This document shows positions 43,554 through 52,145 of a DNA stretch of 64,000 nt, one piece after another. The position numbers and the translations under genes were made by a program. Location of the stretch: the NCBI RefSeq assembly GCF_000518265.1, contig NZ_JADG01000016.1:62001-126000 (forward strand), read 5' to 3'. Origin of the DNA: Actinomadura oligospora ATCC 43269 (GTDB taxonomy: Bacteria > Actinomycetota > Actinomycetes > Streptosporangiales > Streptosporangiaceae). The notes below the pieces were generated by a model. It was not told the origin of the DNA, searched no databases, and saw only the letters and a program-made list of their open reading frames with translations. Numbering within the stretch: the first letter of the stretch is position 1; each line of letters opens with the position of its first letter.

Positions 43554-44129
43554 GTGAGCACTGATCTGTGGCTGGTCGTCGGGCTGGGCAACCCCGGGCC
43601 GTCCTACGCGGGCAACCGGCACAACGCCGGGTTCATGGTGCTGGACGTCCTGGGCGGACGCGTCGGCGGCAGGTTCAGGTCGCACAAGGCGCGCGCGGAC
43701 GTCCTCGAGGGGCGGCTCGCGGGCACGCGCGTCGTCCTCGCCAAGCCGCGCTCGTACATGAACGAGTCGGGCGGCCCGGTGAAGGCGCTGCGCGACTTCT
43801 ACAAGGTCCCGCTCGAGCGCACGATCGTCGTCCACGACGAGCTCGACATCCCCTACGGGGCGATCCGCCTCAAGAAGGGCGGCGGGGACAACGGGCACAA
43901 CGGGCTGCGGTCACTCACCAAGTCCCTCGGCGACCGGGACTACCTGCGGGTCCGCTTCGGCGTGGGCCGTCCGCCCGGCCGGATGGACGCCGCCGACTTC
44001 GTCCTCAGGGACTTCTCGTCGACCGAGCGCAGGGAACTCGATCTGAACGCCGAACGCGCAGGCGACGCGGTGGAGGCCTTGCTCACCGAGGGCCTGGACG
44101 CCGCCCAGAACGTGTTCCACGCCTCCTGA
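43554..44129 (+). CDS. pth: peptidyl-tRNA hydrolase
   Basis: A 191-residue monomeric hydrolase that recycles tRNA from stalled peptidyl-tRNA. Conserved residues are in VVGLGNPGPSYAGNRHNAGF (catalytic His near residue 22), YMNESGGPV, VVHDELDIPYG and GGGDNGHNGLRS. GTG 43554 is 6 bases after GAGGA; GTG 43551 is the alternative. Ten bases after its stop begins a perfect palindrome linked to the next gene. Confidence 0.94.
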   Translation: MSTDLWLVVGLGNPGPSYAGNRHNAGFMVLDVLGGRVGGRFRSHKARADVLEGRLAGTRVVLAKPRSYMNESGGPVKALRDFYKVPLERTIVVHDELDIPYGAIRLKKGGGDNGHNGLRSLTKSLGDRDYLRVRFGVGRPPGRMDAADFVLRDFSSTERRELDLNAERAGDAVEALLTEGLDAAQNVFHAS

Positions 44130-44139
44130 CGCCCGTAAG

Positions 44140-44160
44140 ATGCATCACAACGTGATGCAT
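44140..44160. promoter_or_regulatory. perfect 21-bp palindrome before the sugar transferase gene
   Basis: ATGCATCAC (44140-44148) and GTGATGCAT (44152-44160) are exact inverted copies around AAC. TAAGAT (44136-44141) looks like a -10 overlapping its left edge, so a bound protein would block transcription. Downstream, ATGTGAACC occurs twice (44169-44177 and 44204-44212). It is the best operator candidate in the window; no regulator gene is adjacent. Confidence 0.6.
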
Positions 44161-44249
44161 GTGGGCGCATGTGAACCTCGTGCGGTATTCGGCCGTCACC
44201 GAGATGTGAACCACCTTCCGGGGCAGGCGTGCAAGGCGGTGATTCGAGC

Positions 44250-45716
44250 ATGACCCTGGTGGACGGGCTTCGATCGTCGGAAGCCGAGTCCTCCGGCGCG
44301 GCCCGGGCACGGTCGGGCGTCCAGCAGTGGATGCGGGCCTACCAGCGGGCCGCGGTGGCGCTCGACGCGACGGCCATGCTGCTGGGCGCCGGTGCGGCGT
44401 TCGCGGTGCGGTTCCCCGGAGTTCCGCACGATGACGATGTGCCCTATCTGGGCTTCAGCCTGGCCCTTCCGATGTTCTGGCTGGTCGCGCTCGCGCTGTG
44501 CCGGGCCTACCGGCCGCGCTACACCGGCGTCGGCTACGAGGAGTTCCACCGCGTGCTGCGCGCGGGGTTCCTGCTCGTCGCGTCCGTCGCGATGCTGTCC
44601 TACGCGTTCAAGATCGAGATCGCCCGCGGCTACGTGGCGATCGCGCTGCCGCTCGGCGTCTTCCTGACGCTGGTCGCGCGGTACCGGCTGCGCAAGCGTC
44701 TGCACCGGCGGCGCTGGAACGGCGCCTGCATGCGCCGGGTCGTCGCGGTCGGGCACCGCGCGGCGCTGTCGGACCTGATCCGCCTGCTGCGGCAGAAGCG
44801 CTACCACGGCATGGACGTCGTGGCGGTGTGCCTGCCGCCGAGCGACCGGGGCGGCCCGGTCCGCAAGGTGCCGGTCGAGGGAGACTTCGGCCAGGTCGCC
44901 CAGGTCGTGGACCGGGTCGGCGCCGACTCGGTCGCCGTCCTGGCCTGTCCCGAGATGGACGGCGTCGCGCTGCGCCGGCTGGCCTGGCAGATCGAGCGCG
45001 ACGACGTGGAGCTCGCGGTGGCGCCCGCGCTGATGGACGTGGCGGGCCCGCGCATCTCGATCCGCCCGGTGTCCGGGCTGCCGCTGCTGCACGTGGAGCA
45101 TCCGGAACTGGACGGCGTCCGCAAGGCGCTGAAGACGCTGCTCGACCGGGTGGGCGCGGGCCTGGCCCTGCTCGTGCTGAGCCCGCTGATGCTGACCATC
45201 GCCGTGGCGGTCAGGGCGACCGACCGGGGGCCGGTGCTGTTCCGGCAGGTCCGGGTCGGGCGCGGCGGGCGCGAGTTCACCGTCCTGAAGTTCCGGACGA
45301 TGGTCGTGGACGCCGAGCACCGCAAGGCCGAGCTGATGGACGACAACGAGCACGACGGCGTCCTGTTCAAGATCCGGTCGGATCCGCGGGTGACCCGGGT
45401 GGGACGGCTGCTGCGGCGCTACTCGATGGACGAGCTGCCCCAGCTGTTCAACGTGCTGCGCGGTGAGATGTCCCTGGTGGGGCCGCGTCCGCCGCTGCCG
45501 GAGGAGGTCGCCAGGTACGGTGGCGACGTGTACCGGCGGCTGGTCGTCCGGCCCGGTCTGACCGGGTTGTGGCAGGTGAGCGGGCGTTCCGACCTGAACT
45601 GGGAGGAGTCGGTCCGGCTCGATCTGCGGTACGTGGACAACTGGTCGCTGGCGATGGATCTTCAGATCATGTGGAAGACGTGGTCGGCGGTGGTCCGGGG
45701 CTCGGGCGCCTACTGA
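44250..45716 (+). CDS. polyprenyl glycosylphosphotransferase (initiating sugar transferase)
   Basis: A 488-residue WbaP/WcaJ-like enzyme that transfers hexose-1-phosphate to undecaprenyl phosphate to start a repeat unit. Four to five N-terminal helices (about 30-150) are followed by a CoA-binding-like domain (about 155-280) and the C-terminal catalytic Bac_transf domain (about 300-488) with KFRTMVVDAE, SMDELPQLFNVLRGEMSLVGPRPPLP and GLTGLWQVSGRSDL. ATG 44250 is preferred over GTG 44229. It heads the glycan/sulfation region. Confidence 0.88.
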   Translation: MTLVDGLRSSEAESSGAARARSGVQQWMRAYQRAAVALDATAMLLGAGAAFAVRFPGVPHDDDVPYLGFSLALPMFWLVALALCRAYRPRYTGVGYEEFHRVLRAGFLLVASVAMLSYAFKIEIARGYVAIALPLGVFLTLVARYRLRKRLHRRRWNGACMRRVVAVGHRAALSDLIRLLRQKRYHGMDVVAVCLPPSDRGGPVRKVPVEGDFGQVAQVVDRVGADSVAVLACPEMDGVALRRLAWQIERDDVELAVAPALMDVAGPRISIRPVSGLPLLHVEHPELDGVRKALKTLLDRVGAGLALLVLSPLMLTIAVAVRATDRGPVLFRQVRVGRGGREFTVLKFRTMVVDAEHRKAELMDDNEHDGVLFKIRSDPRVTRVGRLLRRYSMDELPQLFNVLRGEMSLVGPRPPLPEEVARYGGDVYRRLVVRPGLTGLWQVSGRSDLNWEESVRLDLRYVDNWSLAMDLQIMWKTWSAVVRGSGAY

Positions 45717-45810
45717 GGCGTTCCGGACTTCGGACGGGACCCGATGTGGGTCCGGTTCCGGGGGTCATGGCATTCTTAACCCAATTGATCGGCTGAGTCG
45801 GGAATGGGCG

Positions 45811-46749
45811 GTGGCGGACGGGATGACGGACCTCGGGACGGACCGGACGACGGACCACGCGCTGGCGGCCGAGCTGGCGACGGAGGCGGGACGGCTTCTC
45901 CTGGCCGTCCGCGACGAGCTGGGCTTCGGCGACGCGCGCACGCTCAAGGACACCGGTGACCTGCGGGCGCACGAGTACCTGATGGCGCGGCTGGCCGAAC
46001 GCTGTCCGGGTGACGCCGTGCTCTCCGAGGAGGGACGGGCGTCGGTCGCGGGCAAGCGGTCCGCCGGGTCGTCCGCCGTGCCCACCGCCAACACCGCGGT
46101 CGAGGAGCGCCTGGCGGCTCCCCGCGTCTGGATCGTCGACCCGCTCGACGGCACCCGCGAGTTCAGCGAGGAGGGACGGCTCGACTGGGCCGTCCACGTC
46201 GCGCTCTGGACCGGCGACCACCTCGCGGCGGGCGCGGTCGCGCTGCCCGCGCGCGGCGTGACCCTCCACACCACGGCGTCCGGCGCGGCCGTCCTGCCGA
46301 CGGGGCCCGCCGCGTCCGGCTGGACGGCCGACACGCTCGGCTCCACGCGCGCGGAGGCGGCCGGTCTGGTCGTGCCGGAGCCCGCCGAGCCCGGACGGCT
46401 GCGGATCGCCGTGAGCCGGACGCGTCCGCCCGCGTTCCTCGAAGCGCTCGCCGGGCGTGTGCCCGTGGAGCTCGACCTCGTGCCGATCGGGTCGGCGGGC
46501 GCGAAGATCTCGGCCGTGCTGCTCGGCGAGGTGGACGGCTACGTCCACGCGGGCGGCCAGTACGAGTGGGACTCGGCCGCCCCGGCCGCGGTCGCGCTCG
46601 CGGCGGGCGCGCACGCGTCCCGCGTGGACGGGTCCCCCCTGGTCTACAACCGGGCCGACCCGAGGCTGCCGGATATCCTGGTGTGCCACCCCGGATCGGC
46701 GTCGACGCTGCTGGACGGCATCCGGGAGCCGTCGGAATCCGCCCCATGA
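45811..46749 (+). CDS. cysQ: 3'(2'),5'-bisphosphate nucleotidase
   Basis: A 312-residue member of the inositol-monophosphatase/FIG superfamily. The metal site WIVDPLDGTREF (about 108-119) and the C-terminal YEWDSAAPAAVALAAG (about 251-266) are clear, and LSEEG supplies a further acidic pair. It hydrolyses PAP, the by-product of sulfotransferases, to AMP. GTG 45811 is used; ATG 45823 is an alternative. Its end overlaps the vicinity of cysD, and together they form a sulfate-activation operon. Confidence 0.85.
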   Translation: MADGMTDLGTDRTTDHALAAELATEAGRLLLAVRDELGFGDARTLKDTGDLRAHEYLMARLAERCPGDAVLSEEGRASVAGKRSAGSSAVPTANTAVEERLAAPRVWIVDPLDGTREFSEEGRLDWAVHVALWTGDHLAAGAVALPARGVTLHTTASGAAVLPTGPAASGWTADTLGSTRAEAAGLVVPEPAEPGRLRIAVSRTRPPAFLEALAGRVPVELDLVPIGSAGAKISAVLLGEVDGYVHAGGQYEWDSAAPAAVALAAGAHASRVDGSPLVYNRADPRLPDILVCHPGSASTLLDGIREPSESAP

Positions 46750-46793
46750 CCAGTCCCGACCCGAGTCGCCCCGAAGTCAGGGAGTCCGTGCCC

Positions 46794-47711
46794 ATGCAGC
46801 GTTCCGATTACCTGCTGTCCCAGCTGGACGTGCTGGAAGCCGAGTCGATCCACATCATCCGGGAGGTGGCCGCCGAGTTCGAGCGGCCCGTCCTGCTCTT
46901 CTCCGGCGGCAAGGACAGCATCGTGATGCTGCGCCTGGCGCAGAAGGCGTTCCGGCCCGCTCCGATCCCGTTCCCGGTCATGCACGTCGACACCGGGCAC
47001 AACTTCCCCGAGGTCATCGAGTACCGCGACCGGCGCGCGGACGAGCTGGGCCTGCGCCTGGTCGTCGCGTCGGTGCAGGAGTCCATCGACGCCGGACGCG
47101 TCGTGGAGGAGACCGGACGCCGCGCGTCCCGCAACCGGCTGCAGACCACCACGCTGCTGGACGCGATCGAGGAGCACCGGTTCGACGCCGCGTTCGGCGG
47201 GGCCCGCCGCGACGAGGAGAAGGCCCGCGCCAAGGAGCGCGTCGTGTCGTTCCGCGACGAGTTCGGGCAGTGGGACCCGAAGAACCAGCGTCCCGAGCTG
47301 TGGAACCTGTACAACACGCGCATCCGGCAGGGCGAGCACGTCCGGGTGTTCCCGCTCTCGAACTGGACCGAGCTGGACATCTGGGACTACGTCCGGCGCG
47401 AGGAGCTGGAGCTGCCGCCCATCTACTTCGCGCACACCCGCCGGGTGTTCGAGCGCGACGGCATGCTGCTGGACGCGCAGACCGGCTTCGCCAACCGCGG
47501 CGACGACGAGCCGGAGTTCGAGGCGACCGTCCGGTACCGGACGGTCGGCGACGCGTCCTGCACGGGCGCGGTGAAGTCGGCCGCCTCGTCGCTGGAGGAG
47601 GTCATCGAGGAGATCGCGGCGACGCGGATCACCGAGCGCGGGCAGACCCGCGCCGACGACCGCGCGTCCGAGGCCGCCATGGAGGACCGCAAGAAGGAGG
47701 GGTACTTCTAG
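46794..47711 (+). CDS. cysD: sulfate adenylyltransferase subunit 2 (ATP sulfurylase)
   Basis: A 305-residue PP-loop enzyme that makes APS from ATP and sulfate together with CysN. The pyrophosphate-binding SGGKDS is at 37-42; GHNFPEVIEYRD, GGARRDEEKARAKER and the C-terminal ERGQTRADDR...KKEGYF are diagnostic. ATG 46794 has GGAG 10 bases upstream and gives the usual family length; an in-frame ATG at 46746 that overlaps the cysQ stop in ATGA would add 16 residues. The stop overlaps the cysN start by one base. Confidence 0.93.
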   Translation: MQRSDYLLSQLDVLEAESIHIIREVAAEFERPVLLFSGGKDSIVMLRLAQKAFRPAPIPFPVMHVDTGHNFPEVIEYRDRRADELGLRLVVASVQESIDAGRVVEETGRRASRNRLQTTTLLDAIEEHRFDAAFGGARRDEEKARAKERVVSFRDEFGQWDPKNQRPELWNLYNTRIRQGEHVRVFPLSNWTELDIWDYVRREELELPPIYFAHTRRVFERDGMLLDAQTGFANRGDDEPEFEATVRYRTVGDASCTGAVKSAASSLEEVIEEIAATRITERGQTRADDRASEAAMEDRKKEGYF

Positions 47712-49006
47712 TGAGCGCTGCAGTGGGGGCGACCGGGAAGCCCATGGACATCCTGCGGTTCGCGACGGCGGGCTCGGTGGACGACGGCAAGTCCACGCTC
47801 ATCGGGCGGCTGCTGTTCGACTCCAAGTCGATCTTCGAGGACCAGCTGGAGGCGGTCGAGCGGACCTCCGCCGACCGCGGCGAGGACTACACCAACCTCG
47901 CGCTGCTCACCGACGGCCTGCGGGCCGAGCGCGAGCAGGGCATCACCATCGACGTGGCGTACCGGTACTTCGCGACGCCGCGCCGCAAGTTCATCATCGC
48001 CGACACCCCGGGGCACATCCAGTACACCCGGAACATGGTGACCGGCGCGTCCACCGCCGACCTGGCGATCATCCTGGTGGACGCGCGCAAGGGCATCCTG
48101 GAGCAGTCCCGGCGGCACGCGTTCCTGGCGACGCTGCTGAAGGTGCCGCACCTGGTCGTCGCGGTGAACAAGATGGACCTGGTCGACTACGACCGGGCCG
48201 TCTACGAGCGGATCGTGGACGAGTTCACCGCGTTCGCCGCCAAGCTCGACATCACCGACCTGACCTTCGTCCCGATCTCGGCGCTGCACGGCGACAACGT
48301 GGTGGAGCGCTCCGGGAACACCCCCTGGTACGAGGGCAGCTCGCTGCTGCACCACCTGGAGCACGTCCACATCGCGTCCGACCGGAACCTCATCGACGTG
48401 CGGTTCCCGGTGCAGTACGTGATCCGGCCGCACAAGAGCACCGACCCCGCCCTGCACGACTACCGGGGGTACGCGGGGCAGGTCGCGGGCGGCGTGCTGA
48501 AGCCGGGCGACGAGGTCGTGCACCTGCCGTCCGGGCTGACCACGACGATCACCCACATCGACGGCCCGAACGGCCCGGTGGACGAGGCGTACGCGCCGAT
48601 GTCGGTGACGCTGCGGCTCGCCGACGACATCGACATCAGCCGCGGCGACATGATCGCCCGTCCGAACAACCGTCCCGAGGTCGCGCAGGACCTGGAGGCG
48701 ATGGTCTGCTGGATGACCCCGGACCGGCAGCTCACCCCGCGCACCAAGCTGACCATCAAGCACACCACCCGCACCGCGCGCGCGATGGTCAAGGACCTGA
48801 ACTACCGGCTGGACGTCAACACCCTGCACCGCGACGAGGAGGCGACCGGTCTCGGGCTGAACGAGATCGGCCGGATCGGGCTGCGCGTCACCCAGCCGCT
48901 GTTCGTGGACGACTACTCCCGCAACCGGCTGACCGGCGGTTTCGTCCTGATCGACGAGGCCACCAACAACACCGTCGCGGCAGGGATGATCATCTCGGCC
49001 CGGTAG
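47711..49006 (+). CDS. cysN: sulfate adenylyltransferase subunit 1 (GTPase)
   Basis: A 431-residue elongation-factor-like GTPase that drives ATP sulfurylase. G motifs: GSVDDGKS (21-28), DTPGH (about 101-105) and NKMD (about 156-159). Beta-barrel domains 2 and 3 complete it and the protein stops there: the APS-kinase (CysC) domain fused to many actinobacterial CysN proteins is absent. GTG 47711 overlaps the cysD stop in TAGTG, showing tight coupling. Confidence 0.93.
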   Translation: MSAAVGATGKPMDILRFATAGSVDDGKSTLIGRLLFDSKSIFEDQLEAVERTSADRGEDYTNLALLTDGLRAEREQGITIDVAYRYFATPRRKFIIADTPGHIQYTRNMVTGASTADLAIILVDARKGILEQSRRHAFLATLLKVPHLVVAVNKMDLVDYDRAVYERIVDEFTAFAAKLDITDLTFVPISALHGDNVVERSGNTPWYEGSSLLHHLEHVHIASDRNLIDVRFPVQYVIRPHKSTDPALHDYRGYAGQVAGGVLKPGDEVVHLPSGLTTTITHIDGPNGPVDEAYAPMSVTLRLADDIDISRGDMIARPNNRPEVAQDLEAMVCWMTPDRQLTPRTKLTIKHTTRTARAMVKDLNYRLDVNTLHRDEEATGLGLNEIGRIGLRVTQPLFVDDYSRNRLTGGFVLIDEATNNTVAAGMIISAR

Positions 49007-49090
49007 GGAGAGGGGCGCGTCCTCACTGTGCGATGGCTGGTTGTGGCCAGGGGTGAGCGGGGCATCGGGCGTCCGGGTGGCCGGTAATGT

Positions 49091-49107
49091 CGAAGGAGTT
49101 TCCTTCG
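49091..49107 (+). promoter_or_regulatory. hairpin/operator-like repeat upstream of rmlA
   Basis: CGAAGGA (49091-49097) and TCCTTCG (49101-49107) flank GTT. TAATGT (49085-49090) directly upstream could be a -10. The repeat would then sit at the transcription start of rmlABD. Confidence 0.35.
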
Positions 49108-49165
49108 GGGTCTCTGGAGCCACTTTGAACCGTCTCGTTCCCCCCTGGCCCGGCGGGGGTGTCAG

Positions 49166-50233
49166 GTGAAGGCGCTCGTGCTGGCGGGCGGGTCGGGGTC
49201 GCGGCTGCGGCCGATCACGCACACCTCGGCCAAGCAGCTGGTGCCCGTGGCCAACAAACCGGTGCTGTTCTACGGGCTGGAGGCGATCCGGGACGCGGGG
49301 ATCCGCGAGGTCGGCATCGTCGTCGGCGACACGGCCGCCGAGATCGAGGGCGCCGTCGGCGACGGCTCGCGGTTCGGCCTCGAGGTCACCTACCTGCCCC
49401 AGGACGCGCCGCGCGGGCTCGCCCACGCCGTCCTGATCGCGCGCGAGTACCTCGGTGACGACGACTTCGTGATGTACCTCGGCGACAACTTCGTCGTCGG
49501 CGGCATCGACGGGATCGTCCAGCGGTTCCGGGACGAGCGTCCGGACGCGCAGATCATGCTCACCCAGGTGTCCGACCCGCGCGCCTTCGGCGTCGCCGAG
49601 CTGGACGCGGGCGGACGCGTCGTCGGCCTCGAGGAGAAGCCGCGCGAGCCCAAGAGCGACCTGGCGCTCGTCGGCGTCTACATCTTCGGGCCCCGGGTGC
49701 ACGACGCGGTCGCGCGGCTCAAGCCGTCCTGGCGGGACGAGCTGGAGATCACCGACGCGATCCAGGGGCTGATCGACGCGGGTCACCGGGTCGAGTCCAC
49801 GGTGATCTCGGGATACTGGAAGGACACCGGGAACGTCACCGACATGCTCGAGGTGAACCGGCTGGTCCTGGAGGCCGTCGAGCCGTCGGTCGCGGGCGCC
49901 GTGGACGACTCGTCCGAGCTGATCGGGCGGGTCGTGGTCGAGGCGGGCGCGACGGTGACCGGGTCGCGGATCGTCGGGCCGGTGATCGTCGGCGCGGGCT
50001 CGGTCGTGCGCGACTCCTACCTCGGGCCGTTCACCTCGATCGACCGCGACTGCCGGGTGATCGGCAGTGAGATCGAGTACTCCATCGTCCTGCGCGGCGC
50101 GTCCATCGACGGTGTGGGCCGGATCGAGTGCTCGCTGATCGGCCGCGAGGCCGAGGTGACGCCCGCGCCGCATGTGCCCCGTGCCCACCGTCTCGTCCTA
50201 GGCGACCACAGCAAGGTGCAGATCAGACCATGA
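49166..50233 (+). CDS. rmlA: glucose-1-phosphate thymidylyltransferase, long form
   Basis: A 355-residue nucleotidyltransferase that makes dTDP-glucose, step 1 to dTDP-L-rhamnose. The N-terminus has LAGGSGSRLRPIT and KQLVPVANKP; YLGDNFVVGG and EEKPREPKSDLALVG follow. Unlike the about 290-residue RmlA of most Gram-negatives, it has a C-terminal left-handed-helix extension (about 245-350), as in StrD-type enzymes from actinomycetes. GTG 49166 is used. Its stop overlaps the rmlB start in ATGA. Confidence 0.92.
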   Translation: MKALVLAGGSGSRLRPITHTSAKQLVPVANKPVLFYGLEAIRDAGIREVGIVVGDTAAEIEGAVGDGSRFGLEVTYLPQDAPRGLAHAVLIAREYLGDDDFVMYLGDNFVVGGIDGIVQRFRDERPDAQIMLTQVSDPRAFGVAELDAGGRVVGLEEKPREPKSDLALVGVYIFGPRVHDAVARLKPSWRDELEITDAIQGLIDAGHRVESTVISGYWKDTGNVTDMLEVNRLVLEAVEPSVAGAVDDSSELIGRVVVEAGATVTGSRIVGPVIVGAGSVVRDSYLGPFTSIDRDCRVIGSEIEYSIVLRGASIDGVGRIECSLIGREAEVTPAPHVPRAHRLVLGDHSKVQIRP

Positions 50234-51210
50234 GAATTCTGGTGACCGGCGGGGCCGGGTTCATCGGGTCCCAGTACGTGCGCGACCTCGTGTCGGGCGT
50301 CTATCCGGCCTTCGCGGGAGCGGAGGTGACCGTCCTTGACCGGCTGACGTACGCGGGCAACCTCGCGAACCTGGATCCGGTGGAGGGCGGGTACGAGTTC
50401 GTCCTCGGGGACGTGTGCGACAGCGAGCTGCTCGCCGACCTCGTGCCCGGCCACGACGTGGTGGTCAACTTCGCGGCCGAGTCGCACGTGGACCGCTCGA
50501 TCGCGAGCGCCGGGGAGTTCGTCCGGACGAACGTGCTGGGCGTGCAGGCGCTCATGCAGGCGTGCCTGGACGCGGGCGTGCCCCGGGTCGTCCAGGTGTC
50601 GACGGACGAGGTGTACGGCAGCGTCGAGGTGGGCTCGTGGGACGAGTCCGCGCCGCTCGCTCCCCGGTCGCCGTACTCGGCGGCCAAGGCGGGCGGCGAC
50701 ATGATCGCGCGGGCGTACGCCGTCACGCACGGCCTGCCGGTGTCGATCACGCGCTGCGGGAACAACTACGGGCCGTACCAGTTCCCGGAGAAGGTCATCC
50801 CGCTGTTCGTGACGAACCTGATGGACGGACTGTCCGTGCCGCTGTACGGGGACGGCGGGAACGTCCGCGACTGGATCCACGCCGCCGACCACTGCCGGGG
50901 CATCCAGGTCGTGGCCGAGCGCGGCGAGCCCGGCGAGGTCTACCACATCGCGGGGACGGCCGAACTGACGAACCTCCAGCTCACCCAGCACCTGCTGGAC
51001 GCGCTCGGCGTCGGCTGGGACCGGGTCGAGCGCGTCCCGGACCGCAAGGGCCACGACCGCCGGTACTCGCTGGACGACACCCGGCTCCGCGCCCTCGGCT
51101 ACGCGCCGGAGATCACGTTCGAGGACGGGCTCGCCGAGACCGTCCGGTGGTACGCCGAGCGTCGCGACTGGTGGGAGCCGCTGAGGAAGCGGATCGGGGA
51201 CGGCTCGTGA
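50230..51210 (+). CDS. rmlB: dTDP-glucose 4,6-dehydratase
   Basis: A 326-residue extended short-chain dehydrogenase, step 2 of dTDP-rhamnose synthesis. The NAD-binding GGAGFIG is at 7-13, the catalytic TDE at 125-127 and Tyr149-x3-Lys153 in YSAAK. RCGNNYGPYQFPEKVIP and GDGGNVRDWIH are family landmarks. ATG 50230 overlaps the rmlA stop and GTGA links it to rmlD. Confidence 0.95.
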   Translation: MRILVTGGAGFIGSQYVRDLVSGVYPAFAGAEVTVLDRLTYAGNLANLDPVEGGYEFVLGDVCDSELLADLVPGHDVVVNFAAESHVDRSIASAGEFVRTNVLGVQALMQACLDAGVPRVVQVSTDEVYGSVEVGSWDESAPLAPRSPYSAAKAGGDMIARAYAVTHGLPVSITRCGNNYGPYQFPEKVIPLFVTNLMDGLSVPLYGDGGNVRDWIHAADHCRGIQVVAERGEPGEVYHIAGTAELTNLQLTQHLLDALGVGWDRVERVPDRKGHDRRYSLDDTRLRALGYAPEITFEDGLAETVRWYAERRDWWEPLRKRIGDGS

Positions 51211-52046
51211 AGTGGCTGGTCACCGGCGCCCGGGGGATGCTGGGCGCCGACCTCATGGCGCGGCTGGCGGACGCGGACGCCGTCGGGCTCGACCGCGCGT
51301 CCCTCGACATCGCCGACGGCGTGGCCGTGAAGGACGCCGTCGCGGCGCACCGTCCGGACGTGGTGGTCAACTGCGCCGCCTGGACGGACGTGGACGGCGC
51401 GGAGAAGGACTCAAGGGTCTTCGACGCGAACCACTTCGCCGTCATCCACCTCGCCGGCGCGTGCCGGGCCACGGGCGCGCGCCTGGTGCAGATCTCGTCC
51501 GACTACGTCTTCCCGGGGCACGGCCCCTACGACGAGGACGACGAGACCGGGCCGATCAGCGAGTACGGCTTCTCGAAGCTGTGGGGAGAGGAGGCCGCGC
51601 GCGACCACGAGCTCACCTACGTCGTCCGGACGGCCTGGCTGTACGGCGCGCACGGCGGGAACTTCGTCGCGACGATGGCGCGGCTCGCCGCCGAGCGCGA
51701 CACCGTGGACGTCGTCGACGACCAGTTCGGCCAGCCCACCTGGACGGGCGACCTCGCCGACCGGATCGTCCGGATGGTCACGTCCGGCGCGCCCTACGGG
51801 ACCTACCACGGGACGAACGCGGGCGAGACCAGCTGGTACGGGCTCGCCCGGGAGGTGTTCACGCTGCTCGGGCACGATCCGGAGCGGGTCCGGCCGACGA
51901 CGACCGACCGGTTCCCGCGTCCGGCGCGGCGTCCGGCCAACTCCGTCCTGCGGCACGGCGGGTGGGCCCGCGCGGGTCTCCCGCCGATGCGCGACTGGCG
52001 TGACGCGCTGCGCGACGCCTGGCCGCGCCTGGACCTCAAGGGCTAA
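51207..52046 (+). CDS. rmlD: dTDP-4-dehydrorhamnose reductase
   Basis: A 279-residue NAD(P)H-dependent reductase, the last step to dTDP-L-rhamnose. Motifs: TGARGMLG (about 5-12), NCAAWTDVDGAEKD, SSDYVFPGHGPYDEDD and YGFSKLWGE for the catalytic Tyr/Lys. GTG 51207 overlaps the rmlB stop in GTGA. The stop TAA overlaps the end of a possible gene remnant on the other strand. Confidence 0.94.
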   Translation: MKWLVTGARGMLGADLMARLADADAVGLDRASLDIADGVAVKDAVAAHRPDVVVNCAAWTDVDGAEKDSRVFDANHFAVIHLAGACRATGARLVQISSDYVFPGHGPYDEDDETGPISEYGFSKLWGEEAARDHELTYVVRTAWLYGAHGGNFVATMARLAAERDTVDVVDDQFGQPTWTGDLADRIVRMVTSGAPYGTYHGTNAGETSWYGLAREVFTLLGHDPERVRPTTTDRFPRPARRPANSVLRHGGWARAGLPPMRDWRDALRDAWPRLDLKG

Positions 52047-52118
52047 CCCCTCTCCGCCGCGACGATCATGAAGTTCGGCAGGTGCATCTCGAACGCGGGA
52101 GGGCGCGAGAACGCGAGA
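52043..52118 (-). pseudogene. possible 3' remnant of a deleted gene (methyltransferase-like end)
   Basis: Between convergent rmlD and rmlC the minus strand reads about 25 codons ending PAFEMHLPNFMIVAAERG and a TAG that overlaps the rmlD stop. Codon position 2 is A/T-rich and position 3 nearly all G/C, a real coding signature. The terminal FMIVAAER resembles ends of class I SAM methyltransferases, but this is weak. It is in a different frame from rmlC and has no start. Confidence 0.4.
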
Positions 52119-52145
52119 CGGGGCGGGGACGCGGGGCGGCGGCGA

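Noticed and set aside
47711..49006. Reading the gene as a CysNC fusion
   Set aside because: The frame stops after the third beta-barrel domain; there is no second P-loop for an APS kinase.
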